DNA from: Collybia mongolica
Taxonomy: Eukaryota; Basidiomycota; Agaricomycetes; Agaricales; Clitocybaceae
Direction: 5' to 3'
NCBI GenBank assembly: GCA_013420905.1
Contig: JAAXNY010000005.1
Coordinates: 124,001-188,000 of the forward strand
Length of the DNA: 64,000 nt
Part shown: positions 1 to 10,324 of the stretch, piece after piece
Layout of the letters: each line of letters opens with the position of its first letter
How positions within the stretch are numbered: position 1 is the first letter of the stretch
The notes under the pieces: model-generated
Told to the model about the DNA's origin: nothing
What the model saw: only the letters and a program-made list of their open reading frames with translations
Databases searched by the model: none
Program-made: the position numbers and the translations under genes

Positions 1-1131
1 CAAGATTCAATCGTGATGCATCCCAGTATTGAATCATGGAATCAATCATTCTCCACTCCTCTTCTTCAAGGGTGGTGAGGGCGATCATATCGCCCAAATC
101 CAACGAAATGGTCTCTAGGTCGTTAGAAGGCAGGATGGTGGAGAGTGCCATGTACATCCATGTGAGTGCTTGGCGGGGATTTCCCGCCACATACAAGTGA
201 AGAGACCGTAGAAAGAGCAGCGATCTGAAGTGAATTGGTTTCGGCCATGGTCCCATACCTGCGATACCTCTGCGTGAAAAGAGAACAGGTTTCAGGTTCA
301 AGAAATAGACATACAAGGTTCAATAATTCTAAGTGTGAGGTGTTCGAGCTTTGGGGAAGACTCAAGCAGTCTTTGACACAAGTCTATAACGTCGTCTGTA
401 CACATTTCCCCAATCTCCAAAGTTGTAAGGTGCGTCATGTTGGGGAATGTGTATGACAAAAAAAGTGAACCGAGAACAGGGGCGACCATATTAGGAATTG
501 AATTCATGACCAGCGTCTCAACTTTCCAAGGTTTGGTATACCTCTGTGTTTCTTGAACAGTATCGAAATTTCGAATAATTAGACCCAAATCCATGGATGT
601 ATTCAGGTAGGATGCTTTCAGCGTCTTGAAGCTGCAGCCCTCGAAAGCTGAAGCGCACGGAAAATCCGTTATCTGCGATGCCACCACATGTTCTAGGTTA
701 GGGAGGCGCAGAAGGTCCAGGATGGACGAACGTAGAGGAGCGCTGTAATTTTCCCATTGTGCGGTGCCAAACCAGTACGAGCCGAAGTCTAAGGATCGTA
801 GGTATGACAGCATCTGTAAGGTCGCTATCAACACGTCCTCTGCAACAACAATGACGTCGCCCGGCTCTCCAATTTCGTTGTCAGCAATTAAGAGGAGCTT
901 CAGTTTCTTGATATGACGAGCGATCTCTGGGTGTACGGAGAGGATATCGTAGAGCCTACGGTTGCGGTCCTCATTGGAAACTGTGATTTCGATAGACAAA
1001 AATAGATGCCTTTGGCCGGAGGAGCGAAACGCCTTGGAAACCAACGAAGAGGCTCGCAGGGCGTTAGGGTCGTTCTTTAGGTGGTCTGTGATATATTCGA
1101 TGAGCTCTTGAGGTAAGGGGGTATATCGCAT
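1..1131 (-). CDS. F-box-like protein, 3' end outside window
   Basis: The start is the first in-frame ATG, at 1131. The N-terminus (LPQELIEYITDHL, then ASSLVSKAFRSSGQRHLF) matches the degenerate F-box plus leucine-rich pattern common in agaricomycetes. These proteins usually act as substrate adaptors of SCF ubiquitin ligases through Skp1. Exon 1 runs 1131-315, followed by an intron with a GTATGT donor and a GCAG acceptor. Exon 2 begins at 258 and stays open to position 1 (ISLDLGDMIALTTLEEEEW), so the 3' end lies outside the window. The gene at 8.6-9.8 kb belongs to the same broad family but is only distantly similar. No substrate can be inferred. Confidence 0.75.
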
Positions 1132-2237
1132 GATGAGAAGTGGGCATGCCGACAACCCCCCTCCGAAAGACGCTTTTGAAGGTTATCGAAGATAGCACTG
1201 CCACATAAATTGACGCGTGCTCACAGACTAACAAAACTATATAGGGATTACATCAACAGTTTACACCGCCACGATGGGAGTCTCCAGATTCCAAAAACTG
1301 CCTAAAATCCGGTCACCAGGTCATTATTCACTCGCGTGTCTGATGAGCACCTGTTGTACGGGATTTGATCTATACAAAAGCATCACCGAATGACTTTATA
1401 CAGGCATCCTGATTAACACGAAAAAAGGATATTTGAAAGGCTGTGCAGATGCTGTTTGGGTCGACTCACACATCTACAAGGGAGGCGAAGCGCCCATCCC
1501 ATCCCGTTTTGCACTGTGCCGAGATTTGACTGAACAAAATCAAAAAGTCAAAGCAAGAAACTTGCACATGTTGACCGTTGCCATGTGTACGACCGGAGGC
1601 TGTAGGCAAATGATCCGAATACGGAGATTGCCTCGGGTTAAAGCCAAGCATTCTCAACGGTCCAGTGGGTCTTTGTGGGCGATAAAGGTCAACCGGTCAC
1701 GCCATAAATACCTCGAGAACGACGGGTAAACATGCAGCCAACGTGTTTTGAGCATGTCAGCTGTTGCCCTGGAAAATGGAGGTCGAAATGAAGTTGGGAA
1801 AGTGTGGTTTGCTACATTGCGATGTAAAGACAGCATAAACGAAACACGACAGTGAGTAGAGTGCCACATGATTGAAACGCGACTTGCTTTATACATGTTT
1901 GATCTGTGGCGTAAAAATCGTCCCAACTCTGCCAATGTTCAGGGACTCAATGTCCAACAGACATATTCATTCGGGCACATGTTGGGCAAGCATCGTAAAC
2001 AATGCTCGGAAACGCAAGAATATTACTTCCCGGTGCGAGTCTGACACCCAAGCACTCATTGCCACCCCACTATTTCCGCTCAGTCTCATGTGGTCCTCTG
2101 AGTTGTGGATCTTGATTTACATAAAAACGTACGTGCCAATATTACGCGATGTGGCGGAAGGCAAAAATCGAAGGAACAACAAGTACCATTTACGCCTACA
2201 TTTACCTCCCTTTACTGGAGGCTCCTGTTAACAGTTA
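1132..2237. other. Intergenic stretch, nothing recognised
   Basis: Only short overlapping open frames without family similarity are visible on both strands. I see no splice-consistent exon set, RNA gene or clear repeat. Confidence 0.4.
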
Positions 2238-2459
2238 TCAGAACTTCGCCTCCACTACCGAATTTCGAACACACTCACTTTCAACTTCGTTTCTGAGAGC
2301 CTCAATAGCTTCCTTCATCGATTCGAAGCCATTCTGGATCGCTTCAATCTCGATTTGGATCGCCTCCAAGTTTCAATGCAAGACCTCCAGGTCTTCTTCA
2401 ACATCAGCTATGGTGTAATTCTTTGCTTCGGATGGGCTGGAGAATCCATTTAGCACCAT
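2238..2459 (-). pseudogene. Coiled-coil ORF interrupted by an in-frame stop
   Basis: Read on the minus strand from the ATG at 2459, one frame encodes a short peptide rich in Glu, Leu and Ile. A single TGA interrupts it after VEEDLEVLH. The same frame then resumes with LEAIQIEIEAIQNGF and MKEAIEALRNEVE, regular heptads typical of a coiled coil. A GTGAGT-like donor follows the last heptad. It may be a decayed small coiled-coil gene of the sort common in mushroom genomes, or a spurious low-complexity frame. Expression cannot be judged from sequence. Confidence 0.3.
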
Positions 2460-2851
2460 CTTGGATGCTCTAGAATGGAAACCCACCACGGCCGGAGGTG
2501 TACAGGTCTCCGACGTGGAGAGAGGTAATCCGAGGCTATGGAAAGACTGGATAACGTATTTTGCGAATCTGAATCACCTATAAATGTTTGTAATCGCTAA
2601 TACGGTTCTAAACTAGCAAGCTACTCACTAGCGTTGATATCGCTCGTCAAAGACATCATAGCGCGCAGGCGAAAAGGGGCTGCTGTATTATGTTTGTCTC
2701 AAAAGGCTAGGCGTGTCTCTGCGCTTGGGCCCGTTTCGATGTCTGTCTTAAGGTTGAAACTATCGCGAGTCAATCGCCTGGCCAATGTTTTACCTACATA
2801 TTAAGCTAAGAATTTCAGATATGTGCGTCTCCTTCGAATATTTGCTCAATG

Positions 2852-4024
2852 CTAGGTCCGAAGGGAACTAATCACCTGGTCGGATTTTGATATTCTCACG
2901 AGGTCAACTAGATTGACGTAGATCCCTTTCACTATCCGTGATTAGTCTCCGTCAGATATGAGCCTGATATTCTTTTAATCTCCTTGCAAGTATCAGGTGA
3001 TTTCAGTGGTGGCAAAGCATCTAAAACGCGGTACAGCCTGTGCCACGCATTGATATGGCCTACGTCTGTTCCGTAAACAACGTTGAACTCCTTCACCATC
3101 GCATTTTCAGAACACTTGTGGGCTTCTCGCCTGTCGCTGTCCCGTTCCCATCTGTAAACTCGGCCCAATCTGTGGAACTTCTCTGTCACACACTGCTGGC
3201 ACTGAGCCATTTATCTGGAGGAAATACGCGGTTCAGATAAATGTCTCATCATTTACACTGCGTATATCTGGTAGAAATATAATGAATATTTTCATCAAAA
3301 GAATCTGCGATGAACTTGTCATTCATTTGATATGTTTCTTCTGGGGGTATTTTGAGTTCATCCGTGAATTTTTCTTTGAGAAGCAGAGCAGAAAAATGTG
3401 GGGTATTTCCTATGTGTTTCCTTGAAAAACACTTTGCATTTGTCTTTGGCTATTTTGGCAGGATAGAGAGAAATATTTCCCAAAGGTGTTTCTTGGGGAG
3501 AAACTGTCTCTTTATCTTGGAGATATCCAAACCCCCATGTTTCTCAAGGTAAAACTGCCAGAAATGGAAAAATGTTAAATCTTTCCTTTGGAAACATGGG
3601 TGTTTGAGATCTCCGAGGTAAAGTGCAAAATTTTCCAGGAGAAGTACAATTAAAGAAATACTTCCCCTTTATCAAGAACAAGGATGGAAAGCATTTTTGT
3701 TGGAAACACAAAGGAAAGACCCTGCATTTTTCTGCTCTACATCTCAAAGGAAATTTCACAGATGAACTCAGAATACTTCGGAAGAAAGCATATCAGATAA
3801 ACAGTGAGTTCATCTTGTATTTTTCAAACAAAAATATCGATTATATTTGTAGCAGAAATATGTGATGGGAATGATAAGACATTTTTCCGAATATAGTTCT
3901 CAATATAAATGGCTGGACGCCAGCAGTGTGTACAGCCGTTGCCGGATTATAACGCAAAGCCGAAGGAGAATTCGGCCAAGTGGTCGGAGGCCGAAAGGAT
4001 GTTGCGACGATGGCGTTTAGGACG
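2852..4024 (-). pseudogene. CCCH-family zinc-finger gene copy broken by a foldback insertion
   Basis: This is a decayed relative of the intact CCCH genes at 4.4-5.2 and 7.3-8.4 kb. Exon 2 starts after a TATGTAG acceptor at 4024 with RPKRHRRNI, comparable to RRKRGNRNVNI in the next gene. It breaks at 3932 and resumes at 3187 with TEKFHRLGRVYRW and the family core MVKEFNVVYGTDVGHIN. Deleting exactly 3188-3931 rejoins the codons at a V-T-E-K-F reading that matches P-T-E-E-F in the neighbouring gene. Further decay is visible: a +1 shift before the insertion, a lost GT donor after TCKE, and a degenerate last exon (VNLVDLV near 2895-2920, stop at 2852). No CCCH finger exon survives upstream. Confidence 0.7.
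3188..3931. mobile_element. Palindromic foldback (MITE-like) element inside a CCCH pseudogene
   Basis: The segment is a long imperfect palindrome. The left arm is about 3188-3545, the right arm about 3560-3931, with a loop of only about 15 bp. Arm similarity is roughly 70-75 percent by eye. The outer ends share ACACACTGCTGGC in inverted orientation, and both arms encode related peptides (RAEKCGVFPMCF versus RAEKCRVFPLCF). ACA lies at 3188-3190 and again at 3932-3934, a possible 3-bp target duplication. No transposase is encoded, so this is a non-autonomous foldback element or a long inverted duplication. The precise interruption of a host reading frame favours insertion. Confidence 0.7.
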
Positions 4025-4394
4025 CTACATAGAACAAAGTGAAGTGATTTTGGATTACTACACCAATGCTAGGAAATCACGCTGTTTGATTCCACCCCCC
4101 TCTTAACATCTCAATCATGTCCGAGATGCCAGCATTAAAAGTTTGGGATGACACCTATACAATGTGGCGTTAGACGAATCCCATAGTATCGCAATTTGAT
4201 CTAATCATTCAAATCCTTCTGAAATTCTACCACAATCCTGACACTTGTATCTCAGGGCACGCTACATAAATGCCTTCTCCTTTGAATAGACGATTCAGAT
4301 GTTGGGGTTGTAACTTGATCCGTGAGTACATGTTATTCCAATGCTCTTATTCCATGTACACCCCCAAAATACTGACGACCATCCATTCAGAATT

Positions 4395-5155
4395 CTACCG
4401 CTTCCTTTGGCGACCTCTCCTACTAGCAGGTAGTGGCGGATTGGCTATCTGGCGTAAGAGGAATTTGAGGAGACCTCCGGCATATGCGTTCTCTCGGGGA
4501 AATATCTTGTGATATTCCTTCGAGTATTCACTCAACTTCAATTCCGTTGGAAATATACGAACCGCCTTGTTTGAATCTCGAAGGGCGACCAAGTCAACCA
4601 GATTGACGTGAGTTCCTTTTACTTTCTGTGATTCCTCATGGTTAGCTCAATATTCACATAATCCCAATGGCGACGCACATCTCTACAAGCTTCAAGCGTT
4701 TCTGGAAGCGGCGAAATGCGTAAAGCATGGCACAGTATATACCACGAGTTGATATCGTTTTCGTCCGTTCCATAAATAGCGTTGAATTCCTTTACCATCG
4801 CATCTTTGAACCGCTCACGGGCCTCCGCTTTCTCATCACTGTCCCAATCCCAGTGGTAGACTTGGCTTAACTGGTGAAATTCTTCTGTCGGGGCTAACGC
4901 CGGATTGTAGTCAAACAGCTCAAATTCTGAGAAGAAATCTTCCAAATGGTTGGGCGTTGCAGGAATGTTGACGTTGCGGTTGCCACGTTTACGGCGCTAG
5001 TAGATTAGAGCGAGCTACAACATTGGACGCGCTATGTTTTTGGGTGAATGACTTACGGTTGTGACCCGTCGGTCACCATGTTGAAATCGACAATTGTCGC
5101 CGTAACTGCAAGTCCCCGACGCCGCGAATTGACGACACTGACCAGTGGAGGACAT
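4395..5155 (-). CDS. Single-finger CCCH zinc-finger protein
   Basis: Three exons are supported: 5155-5057, 4996-4679 and 4625-4395, all phase 0. Exon 1 holds one CCCH finger with spacing C-x8-C-x5-C-x3-H (CRQFAASGTC, SYGDN, CRFQH). A basic RRKRGNRN stretch follows. The rest is a fungal module with the motifs FKDAMVKEFNAIYGTDENDI and THVNLVDLV and a C-terminal AYAGGLLKFLLRQ. The same module recurs in two other copies in this window. CCCH fingers usually bind RNA, sometimes DNA; the function of the module is unknown to me. A possible extra upstream exon (MDFY, near 5280) is weak. The close head-to-tail neighbour is the pseudogene copy at 2.9-4.0 kb, suggesting local duplication. Confidence 0.8.
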
Positions 5156-5428
5156 GAAGGTAAGGTTTGTTAGAGTAAGTGTGAGAAACTAAATAGTTGT
5201 CAACTGATTTTTGATCACGCTGCTCAAGATGCGAGCCCCATAATATATTTGGCAGTGGCACTCACGTAAAAGTCCATGGTTCGCGTGGGGCTTCTAATTC
5301 ACAACGCGTACATAATCAGTGAACCTCTTAGGCAAAACTTCTCGAACCTTATTACTGGACACCCGCTTTATAATTTGACAACAAATTTATGAAGATTGAT
5401 ACGAGTAGCCTACTGTAATAATTCAACA

Positions 5429-6768
5429 CTACTTTAGGGATGGCCGCGAACAGGTTTTGGTGTATAACTGCAGGAAGGAAGAAACACCATCAGAGAAATC
5501 TTCTCGAATATGAGTCAATGAGACGTACGGCTCTTCTAAATATTTGTTCTCTTCTTCTGTAAGCGTAAAGCCGGTGATAATGCTCTCCTCGAGGCGCGCC
5601 ACAGAGCTAAGCCCTACAATGGGGCTAGTTACTTTCCCCATACTCCACGCCAACGCCACTTGTGCCATTGTTTTCTCATGTTTCTTAGCAATCTCCGAAA
5701 CGCGTGTAATGATCAAAGAATCTGCTTCAGAAAGCTTTTGCTCCCACACAGTGCCTCTCGACACTGCTGTACGCGTAGTGTCAGGCGCGTCAAGCGGGCG
5801 GGCAAGGGTGCCTCCGTGGAGAGGCGCCCACGGGATAAGGCCGATTCCATTGAAGTTACAATAAGCATTCATCTCACGTTCCTGAGAAGAATGCGGGTTT
5901 CGTAAACGCCGGCTTCGTAAAAAAAAGGAATCACATTACCTCCTCCCGATACAACAGCGAGTACTCGCTCTGCATGCTTACAAACTTAGTCCACCCTCTG
6001 CGATCTGCGACCTCGTTCAACATGGCAAACTGCCAGGCACGCATCGAGCTGGCGCCAATATACCTGATCTTCCCTTGCTGTATGAGATCGTGGAGAGCTT
6101 GCATTGTTTCTTCGGCAGGTGTATCAGGGTCAAATCGGTGAATTTGGAGAAGATCAATGTAGGGGGTATTCAAGCGTGCCAGGGATGCATTGACAGTATT
6201 GATTAATGCGGCGCGCGAGAGCCCGAATTGGTTAATGTAGGTACGCTCCTTCTTGAGGTGAGGGAAAAGGGCCGTCCTTACGGAAGGGTCTGCGTGAACT
6301 ACACCAAAGCACTTCGAGGCGATGATAATCTGTTCGCGGGGAATAGAGTACTGCATGAAATACCAGCTCAAGATTAGGACAACCCAGCAGATTCTGACGA
6401 TACGTACTTTTTGGAGGAATTTGCCAACAATGATTTCAGAGACACCATTGGAGTACACATTGGCGGTGTCGATAGTATTTATGCCTCTGTCCCAGGCGGC
6501 TTTGAGAATCGTCAGACTTTCTTCTTCTTTGATAACCCATTTCTGCACGGAATATCAAACTCAAAAGCTTGTGCAATCCCGACGAATCACTCACAGCCCA
6601 ATCTGGTGTACCGAAGCTCATAGCGCCAACCTAAGTTCAGCAACATCAATTAGATAAAGTTTCCTCGGAGTTGACAAGAATACACACAATGGGAACCGAT
6701 ACCCTCAGCCCCGACTTGCCCAGCCGACGATACTCGACCTGCGTAGTTGAAGAAGACTCCGTCGACAT
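5429..6768 (-). CDS. Aldo-keto reductase, yeast AAD type
   Basis: Five exons fit GT-AG rules and frame: 6768-6688, 6630-6595, 6542-6408, 6350-5940 and 5881-5429, giving about 371 residues. The order matches NADPH-dependent aldo-keto reductases of the aryl-alcohol dehydrogenase group: YRRLGKSGLRVSVP, VGAMSFGTPDWA, then TIDTANVYSNG, which carries the catalytic Asp and Tyr. Lys lies in ASKCF and His in LLQIHRFD, so the tetrad is complete. RYIGASSMRAWQ and MAQVALAW are further family motifs. The intron at 6407-6351 is a multiple of three and open, so retention would add 19 residues. A cytosolic reductase of aldehydes or ketones is likely; the substrate cannot be told. Confidence 0.9.
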
Positions 6769-7329
6769 TGTTGAATTTACGATATCGTCTTAGTGAGATT
6801 CTCTTATCAGCAAGAGAGTGGTCGTCTACAAGATTAATAAAATAGGCGAAGACTCCCTGCATTGTTTTTATAGGGAAGAAGTGGGTTCAACGTCATCGTA
6901 CAGCACTGATGTCTGTCCACATGTCAATGCTGGAAATTTCTAAAAGCCGCATGGTGAATAAGGACTCTGCTTACCCGTATGCGAACTCTTTTTCACTATC
7001 GCGTGAATAAGAGGCCTGGTGATACCCTTTTTCACGGTCCGGGTCATGGATGTCGTTGTCAGGAACTGGGTGGCTCGTGAGAAAAGTTATAAACACGCGG
7101 CCCGTTGGCCCGTGCCGAGGTCCGACCATTACTCAAACGCTTTGGCAAGTTATCGCAATCGTCACAATTTTGATGCCAGGCAGGGGACTACCCCATCATG
7201 TCTGAATATAAAGCCAAGAACAGATATGGCATACTACAAATAAATGCATTTCAACTAGGCGCTGATCCGCGTTACACACTTGTATCGAGAGGGGAAAGGA
7301 TAAAGGTAATAGTAAAAGGAAAAACGTGG

Positions 7330-8350
7330 TCAACCACTCAAAATTCGACGAAGCAAGAACCTCAGCAGACCCCCTGCTTTTGCGTGTTCTTTAGGAAAGT
7401 ACTTGCCTGTGGCTATAGTGTAATCAGCCAGTTCATCTTCTGTCTCGAAAATCTCAAAATTCACGATGACAGTGCAAGAGTCGCCATCACGCTGTATGTG
7501 GTTTTTGAAATCAACCAAGTCAATCAAGTTAACATGTGCGCCTTCGACTGCCTATCATCGTTGGGCCTGATGAAATTTGGACGTATACTAACGTCACTAG
7601 GGTTGCTCACCTCACGACAATCATCGAGGCTATCCCAGTTTTCGGGCTTCAAATTCAAGATGCGGCACAACGACCGCCAGTTGTTGATGTCGTTCACATC
7701 AATGCCGAAAATCCTGTTGAACTCCATCACTAACGCCTTCTTGAAGCTTCTCCTAGCAGCAAGCTTCTTTCGGTCGTCTTGTGGCCACAACTCATGACAC
7801 AGGCGAGAGAACTCATCCGTCACGGCCTGGGTTTTGTTGTAGATGAACTCTGGGAATTGGGCGAAGAATCCTTTGAGATAATTTATATCAGGCGTTTGTT
7901 GGATATGTTTCCGACGAAACCGTCGGCGATGCTGCGTCAAGGGGCATGGACAGATTTAGCCTGAGAAAAAGAAATCTCTAAAAAAGCAATGATAAGCACC
8001 TTTCTAGGCTTCTCAAGGTTGGCCTGAATATCATCCATAGACATAACGTGCCGAAATCTACATCGCTCGCCGAAACGGCAGTCAGTACCTGTAGCGAGGT
8101 AACGGCAGAGCTTCGATTTTGGTGCGCCAATAGAAAGGATGTGCAAATATTTGCACTGGCAACCATTTCTACATGATCCCGACGAAGCGAACTGATCACA
8201 CACACTCGCAGACTGGGCCGTTGCGTATCTGTCGTCGATAGTCTGAGGATTGGGATTGAAATTGGATTGGATGTGCAGGAAACGGCATTCGTCACCATAT
8301 CTGCATGAGCCTTTCGTAGAAAAGTAGCGACAGAGAGTCCGCGATACCAT
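7330..8350 (-). CDS. Triple CCCH zinc-finger protein with the shared C-terminal module
   Basis: Three exons are supported: 8350-8000, 7931-7611 and 7551-7330, giving about 297 residues. Exon 1 encodes three CCCH fingers with canonical x8-x5-x3 spacing, beginning CRYFSTKGSC, CDQFASSGSC and CRYLATGTDC. Exon 2 starts HRRRFRRKHI and carries the family core FKKALVMEFNRIFGIDVNDI. Exon 3 carries AHVNLIDLVD and AKAGGLLRFLLRR. It has two more fingers than the copy at 4.4-5.2 kb but the same exon layout downstream, so fingers were gained or lost between paralogs. A nucleic-acid-binding role is inferred from the fingers only. Confidence 0.85.
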
Positions 8351-8557
8351 AAGGAGGGAGGCGTGAGGTATAGGGTGTGGTTCTCCGCAGCTCCCACTTT
8401 ATATAGGCTGAACGTTTCGGGCACGTTGTAGTCATACCACCACCCCAAGGTTGAAATCACATTAAGCGTTAACAACGGAGAGGCTGATATTTCTCAGATG
8501 AGTATTGCGTGGAGCCGAAAGATGAATGAGTATACATACGGGTCTCGAGAGAGGCCC

Positions 8558-9774
8558 CTAAGAAAGGTTTTTCCCAGTAAAGAGCCGTTTATTGTTCCAG
8601 TAGACGTAGAGAATCCCTTTTGAAACGAGTTTCGGCACACATTGTTCTGTGAATGACGAACCCAAAATCGGCCGAGACATCCACGAATCAAACGCTAATA
8701 AAACGGATCGTAGGTTCCTAAATCTAGGATCGGCAAGAGTCCCGTCGATCTGAGCTAATTGTGCAAGTACAGTCTGGTTTTCTTCTGCAACCATCTGGTC
8801 AAACAGGGAGAGCTTGATATACTCAATGTTATCGTTAGTACTTAGCAGAATGGCTCGGAGCCATTCCAGCATACGCGGGTTTTGAGCAGTCTTTATTGAA
8901 AGCCGGCGTAAAGACGTCGCGGAGGTGAGGTTGAATGCCCTTTGTGGGGCTAGGACTGTATTTTGGATCAGTTTGGGAGAATTGGGAGCTTGGGGGATAA
9001 CGTACATGTGAACCCCACGACAAGTATAAGTTCTTCGAGTAAATTTGCGGACGAATCAATCACCCGCTGACATTCCAAGATTTCGTCGTCCCTTCTTATT
9101 GAACAGACGCGGAGTTGGCGAAGAAGTGACAGCTCAACGGACGTTAATAACTGGGTGAAGACTCCAGCAAAGCTGTGGTCGGCATTGAAGGTAGAGGAGA
9201 CGGAGAGTGATTGAAGCTGCGCCCTCGGCCTACCATTCGCCTCGAGTTCGACTTCATGGTAAACAAATGCTGGTGGAAATACGTCTGATAGCGTCAACTT
9301 CTTCAGGTCGGTGCACACAGAAAGCAACGAAAGGGGGAAGCCGGTCACATGAGATATGTCAATGTTGGACAAGCCTGGGGATTGGAGTCTCTCTTTGACA
9401 GCAGTCTTGAGAGATGGTCGAAAGGCTGTCCATGATAAGGGCTCTGCCCGTGGCACCTGCCAGGATATAGAGCGCAGATTGGTGAGAGCTTGAAGGATCA
9501 AGAGAAGTGCCTGATCATTGCTCGCCTCGTCAATGATTAGATTTAAGTGACGGACGTTGTGTGCGAGACTAGGATTTGATGCGAGGATTTCATGGAATGC
9601 CTTGGTTCGCTTAACCCTCCGAGAGTCGAGTTCAAGACGTGCAAAGAGGTGTTTTCGGCAGGGATCACGAAACGATTCTGAGACGAGTGAGCATTCCGAC
9701 AGAGACGTTTTATAGCCTTTGAGCTTGTCAACAATCTCGTTAATAAGGTCCTGGGGTATCAAAACTGGTGCCAT
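8558..9774 (-). CDS. F-box-like leucine-rich protein
   Basis: Two exons, 9774-9006 and 8955-8558, flank a 50-bp intron (GTACGT to ATACAG, with an AACTGATCC branch-like motif). The protein is about 388 residues. The N-terminus (LIPQDLINEIVDKLKG, then CSLVSESFRDPCRKHLF) is the cryptic F-box typical of agaricomycetes. Leucine-rich stretches follow (LRHLNLII-like and LKKLTLSDVF), and the end, SKGILYVYWNNKRLF, also suits the family. A substrate receptor of an SCF-type ubiquitin ligase is the usual inference. Such genes are highly expanded and variable among mushrooms. Confidence 0.8.
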
Positions 9775-10324
9775 ATCTTAGCAGTTTACGTTTCCAAAGT
9801 GTGTGTTTTCGTTTTCGCACCGGCTTTCTAGGATTTGGTTCTTCCGGCCCTTATAAGTTATCGATGGGCCCAACCAAATAGAACCAAACATGTTCGTTTT
9901 TTTTTCTTCTCAACCACCACAACGCTGCAGGTTAATTCTCTCCTTAAGTCGGATCCGTTCCCTCAGATGGTGCCTTTTTGCAAGGTAATTGCCCTAATTT
10001 TTTGGTCTTAACCAGTTTATGTTTCCTTCGCCTTGATGACACAAACCTTTACTGTACCACGAACGCTCTGGCGTAGTGAGATTACCTTTTCTACAACGGT
10101 ATCTGACCCTTATCTATCTTTCTGTTGGCCAAATTCGAATTCTTCGATCTCGTACTGATTTACTTTTGCTCTCAAAACCAGATATGAATACCTGGCCAAC
10201 ATGACAGAATCGTGAGTGGTTGTGGTATCTCGGAAGTCAGCCCGAATCTAACTGCATATCGTCAATCAGAATTCGCCAAGCTCAATCTAACTCGATTGAT
10301 TACTCGTTGGCCTTCTATTCCAGC
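9775..10324. other. Intergenic, nothing recognised
   Basis: It lies between the 5' end of the F-box gene and the 3' end of the FAD oxidase gene. No supported exon, RNA gene or repeat is seen. Confidence 0.4.
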
